From positions 1 through 34,598 of the forward strand of contig JAJCXO010000243.1 of the NCBI GenBank assembly GCA_029263395.1: a stretch of 34,598 nt of DNA, written 5' to 3'. The stretch is from Acidobacteriota bacterium. Its GTDB lineage: Bacteria; Acidobacteriota; Thermoanaerobaculia; Multivoradales; J023. The number at the start of each line of letters is the position of its first letter. Positions within the stretch are counted from its first letter, which is position 1. A model generated the notes under the pieces. That model saw only the letters and a program-made list of their open reading frames with translations. It did not search any database and was not told the DNA's origin. Of the stretch, positions 33,523 through 34,598 are shown in pieces. Both the position numbers and the translations under genes were made by a program.

Positions 33523-34050
33523 TTAATAGCCGCGCCCCAGCTGCTCACAGTATTCGTTCTTGAGATTCAAGTAGCGATCGCGAATCAGGCCAATCTCTTT
33601 AGCCTCGCGAACGTCCAAAGGTCGAACGACGCGTGCCGGAATACCAAGAGCAAGGTGCCCTGCAGGAACTCTAGTGCCCGGGGTGACCACAGCTCCAGCT
33701 CCGACTTGAGCGCCATGCTCAATCACCGCACCGTCGAGGACCCTTGCTCCAATGCCGATTAGGGCCCCATCTTCGATAGTACAACCATGTACCATCGCAC
33801 TATGCCCGACGACAACACCAGCTCCTATAGACAACGGGTGTTTACGGTGAGTTACATGAAGAATGGTGCCATCTTGAATATTTGTCTCGGCGCCGATGCG
33901 AATCCAGTGTACATCCCCGCGGGCAGCCGTGTGAAACCAGAATGAGACATCATCGCCGACATCGATATCTCCTGTGATGACAGCAGATGGAGCGAGGAAA
34001 ACTCGTTGCCCGAGCTTGGGCTCTTTTCCTGAAAAAGGATGAATAGGCAA
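33523..34050 (-). CDS. gamma-class carbonic anhydrase family protein
   Basis: A 175-aa left-handed beta-helix protein built of hexapeptide repeats (for example GAGVVVGHSAMVHGCTIEDG and GALIGIGARVLDGAVI). The zinc-ligand positions of gamma carbonic anhydrases fit His in ILHVTHRKHPL and the two His of GHSAMVHG. Family members include active anhydrases, ferripyochelin-binding-like proteins and inactive scaffolds, so CO2 hydration is likely but not sure. The start is a TTG at 34050 (MPIHPFSGKEP); no better start is seen. It is first of the run with aspS and aroB. Confidence 0.88.
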   Translation of the reverse strand: MPIHPFSGKEPKLGQRVFLAPSAVITGDIDVGDDVSFWFHTAARGDVHWIRIGAETNIQDGTILHVTHRKHPLSIGAGVVVGHSAMVHGCTIEDGALIGIGARVLDGAVIEHGAQVGAGAVVTPGTRVPAGHLALGIPARVVRPLDVREAKEIGLIRDRYLNLKNEYCEQLGRGY

Positions 34051-34245
34051 TTGGACTAACTTTCGTTGGAGCCAGCTGAGAAGTCTAGCAGGCCGAGTAG
34101 TTTCTGGGCAGTCAACTACGCTTCGGGCACTCTATCTGGAGCGATGTACAAGAGGAGTCATACCCGCCTAAAACGACTGATTTCGCTCTTGACTCGCAGC
34201 GTCCTGCAAGTCTCCCCTACAATGCTCCCGACACGCAATCGAGTC

Positions 34246-34598
34246 ATGACTATGAGTCAACATCTTCAGGCCAGCGAGGCCCCCCCACTCCTCGTCTCTC
34301 CAACGGTCGATGTGGTCATTCCGGCTTTCAATGAAGAAGAGTCACTGCCGCTAGTGCTCGCCCATTTACCTCGCCCGCCGGTACGAAGAGTGGTTGTAGC
34401 GAACAACAACTCCACCGACGATACCGCCAAGGTGGCGATGGAAGGCGGTGCGGAAGTGATTATGGAGCGCAAGGCGGGCTACGGCAGCGCGTGCCTTGCC
34501 GGTTTGGCGTATCTACGAGATAACGACCCTCCCGATATCGTAGTGTTTATAGATGGCGATTTCTCGGATCACCCTGAAGAACTACCTCGGGTAGTCGA
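34246..34598 (+). CDS. family 2 glycosyltransferase (partial, runs off the end)
   Basis: A GT-A fold glycosyltransferase whose N-terminal part is seen: VDVVIPAFNEEESLPLVLAH, VVVANNNSTDDTA, KAGYGSACLAGLAYL and the acidic motif VVFIDGDFSDHPEEL, which places a nucleotide-sugar and metal ion. GT2 enzymes of this kind often use UDP- or dolichol-like donors; the acceptor is unknown. In-frame ATGs at 34222, 34246 and 34252 are possible starts, none with a strong ribosome site. It is divergent from the gamma-CA gene across about 195 bp. Confidence 0.85.
   Translation, partial: MTMSQHLQASEAPPLLVSPTVDVVIPAFNEEESLPLVLAHLPRPPVRRVVVANNNSTDDTAKVAMEGGAEVIMERKAGYGSACLAGLAYLRDNDPPDIVVFIDGDFSDHPEELPRVV

Overview
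The window is a dense bacterial chromosome segment with high GC (by eye a little under 60%). It carries mostly housekeeping genes mixed with c-di-GMP and anti-sigma type signalling genes. The mix of a B12-dependent methylmalonyl-CoA mutase operon, B12-dependent methionine synthase, many hybrid sensor proteins, a roadblock/LC7 protein, a secreted PS-decarboxylase-like protein and TTG/GTG starts suggests a free-living Gram-negative of the Acidobacteriota (Thermoanaerobaculia-like) kind. That placement is an inference; no rRNA or other marker fixes it. No tRNA, rRNA, transposase, prophage or CRISPR array was seen.

Layout. 1-1208: the tail of an unknown gene, then an Acg-type nitroreductase with a Tat lipoprotein signal that is broken by two apparent single-base losses. 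1209-2013: about 800 bp with no intact gene. It holds a gene remnant, REP-like repeats, two matched dyads and a textbook sigma-54 promoter that points at a secreted PS-decarboxylase-like gene (2014-3522). 3523-3977: a GATC-rich region with 41-bp tandem repeats. 3978-9293 (minus): mutA-mutB-meaB, the succinyl-CoA/methylmalonyl-CoA interconversion module, with paired dyads and competing hairpins in its leader. 9648-10256 (minus): a DUF937 protein. 11060-12980: a cysteine-dioxygenase-like cupin gene overlapping a 2OG-Fe(II)-oxygenase-like gene. 12998-13375 (minus): a small unknown gene.

13895-17578: methionine synthase metH. It is interrupted by an amber codon inside the cobalamin-binding motif, and the axial-ligand His three codons further on is replaced by Pro. 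17648-23209: a signalling neighbourhood with a STAS protein, a GAF protein, a cyclic-nucleotide-binding-GGDEF protein, an FHA-GAF-histidine kinase and a 508-aa helical protein of unknown role. A perfect 13-bp inverted repeat lies between the divergent GAF and GGDEF genes. 23290-24209: hpt and ridA, overlapping by 4 bp.

24267-30444 (minus): a tight operon-like run of HD-GYP phosphodiesterase, roadblock/LC7, ftsY, ribD, ribE and an unknown gene translationally coupled to ribE. 30596-34050 (minus): gamma carbonic anhydrase, aspS and aroB. From about 34246 the window ends inside a family 2 glycosyltransferase on the plus strand.

The observations most worth checking are the metH lesion, the sigma-54 promoter with its paired upstream dyads, the cupin/2OG oxygenase pair, the unknown rib-operon gene, and the GATC-dense repeat tract.
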